In this document: piece after piece, positions 5,613 to 6,680 of the stretch
How the letters are laid out: every line of letters begins with the position of its first letter
Position numbering within the stretch: the stretch's first letter is position 1
Assembly: GCA_030621945.1 (NCBI GenBank)
Contig: JAUXGS010000051.1
Coordinates: 1-6,680 of the forward strand
Source: Methanosarcinales archaeon
GTDB taxonomy: Archaea > Halobacteriota > Syntropharchaeia > Alkanophagales > Methanospirareceae
DNA length: 6,680 nt
Reading direction: 5' to 3'
Notes under the pieces: generated by a model
What the model was told of the DNA's origin: nothing
The model's input: the letters and a program-made list of their open reading frames with translations, nothing else
The model's database searches: none
Position numbers and translations under genes: made by a program

Positions 5613-5735
5613 TCCCGCCTCCCGGATTTGAACCGGGGACAGCACGGTGTCCGCGCGCGGTAATAAGATCTTCGGGAGGTGATCTAAATACGCTACACTA
5701 CAGCCGCGCACTCTTCCACACTGAGTTAAGGCGGG
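5613..5735 (-). tRNA. tRNA-Tyr (anticodon GTA) with a 49-nt intron at 37/38
   Basis: The minus strand folds into a class I tRNA. The acceptor CCCGCCT (5729-5735) pairs with AGGCGGG (5614-5620), and the discriminator is A at 5613. The D stem is ACTC/GAGT. The anticodon stem CGCGG (5704-5708) pairs with CCGTG (5643-5647) with one G-U pair. The loop reads C-T-GTA-G-A after intron removal; the anticodon is 5699-5701. A five-base variable loop CTGTC and T arm CCCGG-TTCAAAT-CCGGG follow. C1-G72 with A73 is the archaeal tyrosine identity set and agrees with GTA. The mature length is 74 nt and no CCA is encoded. The gene sits between moeA and the M42 peptidase gene on the same strand and begins about 27 bases after a TATA box. 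A five-T run directly follows the 3' end. Confidence 0.92.
5649..5697 (-). other. tRNA-Tyr intron, 49 nt, with bulge-helix-bulge splice motif
   Basis: The exon-intron junctions fit a canonical archaeal bulge-helix-bulge. The exon stretch CTGT (5700-5703) pairs with intron GCGG (5651-5654) as a four-pair central helix with two G-U pairs. The three-base bulges are AGT (5697-5699, cut AG/T) and ACA (5648-5650, cut AC/A). The outer helix is the anticodon stem. The inner side begins G5696-C5655 and T5695-G5656 and continues as an imperfect hairpin that ends in the stem AGATC/GATCT (5681-5685 with 5666-5670) and a 10-base loop. The tRNA splicing endonuclease would cut here and the intron would normally be circularised. 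The fold was drawn by hand. The intron also contains CCGCGC, which could pair with 5704-5709 in an unspliced misfold. Confidence 0.8.
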
Positions 5736-5759
5736 TTGAATTATATGTTAATATAAAAG

Positions 5760-5765
5760 TATAAA
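5760..5765 (-). promoter_or_regulatory. TATA box of the tRNA-Tyr / M42 operon
   Basis: The minus strand reads TTTATA, three bases after the moeA stop. Its centre is about 27 bases from the tRNA 5' end, so transcription would start at or a few bases ahead of the mature tRNA. A second TATA-like stretch (TTTATATT, 5751-5757) is too close to the tRNA to be the main box. The whole 33-bp spacer is AT-rich and shows nothing else. Confidence 0.6.
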
Positions 5766-5768
5766 TAA

Positions 5769-6680
5769 TCATCCACTTCTCAGGGTATCATAATTTTGGT
5801 AAAGCTTTTTGCTTGCAAAAAGGTTTGTCAATAACTCAACGTCCACCTCTTCCCCTTCTTCTATTATCTCCTTCCCCTTCTCCATGAAGATGTAACCATC
5901 TGCCTTTGCCAGCGTTGTGATTGCACCAGAGCCAGTGAGAATAGGATAAGCAATAATGGATACTTCTTCTGGCTTTTTCGCGGAGACGAGATTGACAAGT
6001 ACGTATTCATTTCGTCCACGCTCGGAGAAGATTCTCTGCGCAGCCTTAGCCTTTATTCTCTTCTCCTTTCTTCTCCCGCCTTTTTCATGATTTTGTACGG
6101 GGATGCCCGAAATCGTGCGGAGCAAAGGAGCAACAAAAAGGTTGAAAGTAACCAATGCAGATGTTGGATTCCCCGGCAAGCCGAAAAAAGGCTTCCCCTG
6201 GAGAGTGCCGAAGATGAACGGTTTTCCAGGTTTTATGTCAACACCGTGCACGAGTATCTCGCCAAGCTCTTCTATCACTTTGGGTAGCAGGTCGCCAACG
6301 CCCGCAGAGGTTCCGCCCGAGACAATTATAACGTCAACACCTTTTTCCAGCGACTCATTTAGCCGTCCTGAGATGTCTTCAATATTATCACGAGCAATTC
6401 CAAGGAAATAAGGGCTGCACCCGCATTCACGAACTGAATCGCTGAGTGCCTGTGAATTAACATCATATATCTTCGCAGGCTCGAGGTCTTCTCCAGGCGC
6501 TATTAATTCATTACCCGAGGATATGATTGCCACTATCGGTTTTTTATGGACAGCCACTTCGTTTAGCCCGCAAGCAGCCAGGACACCGGTCTCACGTGGC
6601 GTAAGCGTAGTCCCACGCCTTACTATTCGCGCCCCACGTTTTATATCCGAGCCCGCAAGCATGATATTTTCACCGGGAGC
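5769..6680 (-). CDS. moeA: Molybdopterin molybdenumtransferase MoeA-like protein; 5' end outside window
   Basis: The visible 303 residues cover the C-terminal two thirds or more of a MoeA protein, which inserts molybdate (or tungstate) into adenylylated molybdopterin in the last step of molybdenum cofactor synthesis. The frame is open to the right edge, and the first residues APGENIMLAGSDIKRG match the family's PGENV..GEDI region, so the true start lies beyond base 6680. The internal ATG at 6662 is not the start. Visible motifs include the molybdopterin-binding VSGGTSAGVGD (about 120-130 of the visible part), VDIKPGKPFIFG (147-158) and FFGLPGNPTSA (165-175). The C-terminal beta-barrel domain runs from about 208 with a typical PILTGSGAITTLAKADGYIF ending. 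The TGA is at 5769-5771, followed within a few bases by the tRNA promoter. In an anaerobic archaeon the cofactor may carry tungsten or molybdenum; the sequence does not tell which. Confidence 0.93.
   Translation of the reverse strand, partial: APGENIMLAGSDIKRGARIVRRGTTLTPRETGVLAACGLNEVAVHKKPIVAIISSGNELIAPGEDLEPAKIYDVNSQALSDSVRECGCSPYFLGIARDNIEDISGRLNESLEKGVDVIIVSGGTSAGVGDLLPKVIEELGEILVHGVDIKPGKPFIFGTLQGKPFFGLPGNPTSALVTFNLFVAPLLRTISGIPVQNHEKGGRRKEKRIKAKAAQRIFSERGRNEYVLVNLVSAKKPEEVSIIAYPILTGSGAITTLAKADGYIFMEKGKEIIEEGEEVDVELLTNLFASKKLYQNYDTLRSG

Noticed and set aside
5675..5684. Perfect Shine-Dalgarno GGAGGTGATC on the plus strand
   Set aside because: No start codon follows at a usable distance and the stretch lies inside the tRNA intron; on the minus strand it is the anti-Shine-Dalgarno loop reported above.
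5604..5711. N-terminal extension of the M42 peptidase by 36 residues
   Set aside because: The extension is the read-through of the tRNA-Tyr gene and intron on the same strand; the family's normal N-terminus begins at the ATG at 5603.
5613..5735. Class II tRNA (Leu or Ser) with a long variable arm
   Set aside because: GCGCGG/CCGCGC and GGACA/TGTCC can pair, but the anticodon loop then keeps a large insert and the triplet GTA fits neither Leu nor Ser. C1-G72 with A73, GTA and clean bulge-helix-bulge sites support tRNA-Tyr with an intron.
1..6680. CRISPR arrays, insertion sequences, toxin-antitoxin or defence genes
   Set aside because: No spaced repeats, terminal inverted repeats, transposase or defence-type domains were found; the gene content is mainly housekeeping.

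Overview
This window looks like a piece of a euryarchaeal chromosome. The evidence is an archaeal-type aIF5B (motif [10 protein letters not shown]), AT-rich TATA-like boxes instead of bacterial -35/-10 promoters, GGAG/GTGA ribosome-binding sites, a tRNA gene interrupted at position 37/38 by an intron with a bulge-helix-bulge fold and no encoded CCA, and archaeal families such as UPF0200 and a probable DUF22 protein. A DnaJ chaperone and an NrdG-like radical SAM activase suggest an anaerobic, non-extreme euryarchaeon (methanogen, ANME or Archaeoglobus-like). That lineage placement is inference only.

Layout. All genes but one are on the minus strand. Reading that strand in its own direction from the right edge: a MoeA-type molybdopterin gene (5' end outside the window), a tRNA-Tyr(GTA) gene with a 49-nt intron, then a tight gene run: M42 metallopeptidase, NrdG-like radical SAM protein, an unrecognised 110-residue protein, a DUF22-like protein and a UPF0200 P-loop kinase. 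Gaps in this run are 9, 3, 5 and 31 nt, followed by a 28-nt overlap, so it is probably one operon headed by the tRNA. Next comes the only plus-strand gene, a small winged-helix protein that converges on the kinase gene. It is divergent from dnaJ across a ~200-bp spacer that holds promoters for both directions and a perfect 13-bp dyad. dnaJ is followed after 25 nt by the start of the aIF5B gene, which runs off the left edge.

How it fits together. The left unit couples protein folding (DnaJ) to translation initiation (aIF5B), possibly under control of the divergent winged-helix protein. The right unit couples a tRNA to peptide turnover (M42), radical activation of an anaerobic enzyme, a P-loop kinase and two proteins of unknown function. 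No mobile element, CRISPR array, toxin-antitoxin pair or defence system was seen. The most unusual points are the tRNA-headed protein operon, in which tRNA 3' processing would leave a nearly leaderless mRNA, the anti-Shine-Dalgarno-like loop in the tRNA intron, and the dyad at the winged-helix promoter. Gaps longer than ~30 bp are limited to the dnaJ/winged-helix spacer and the moeA/tRNA spacer (33 bp), both described below.
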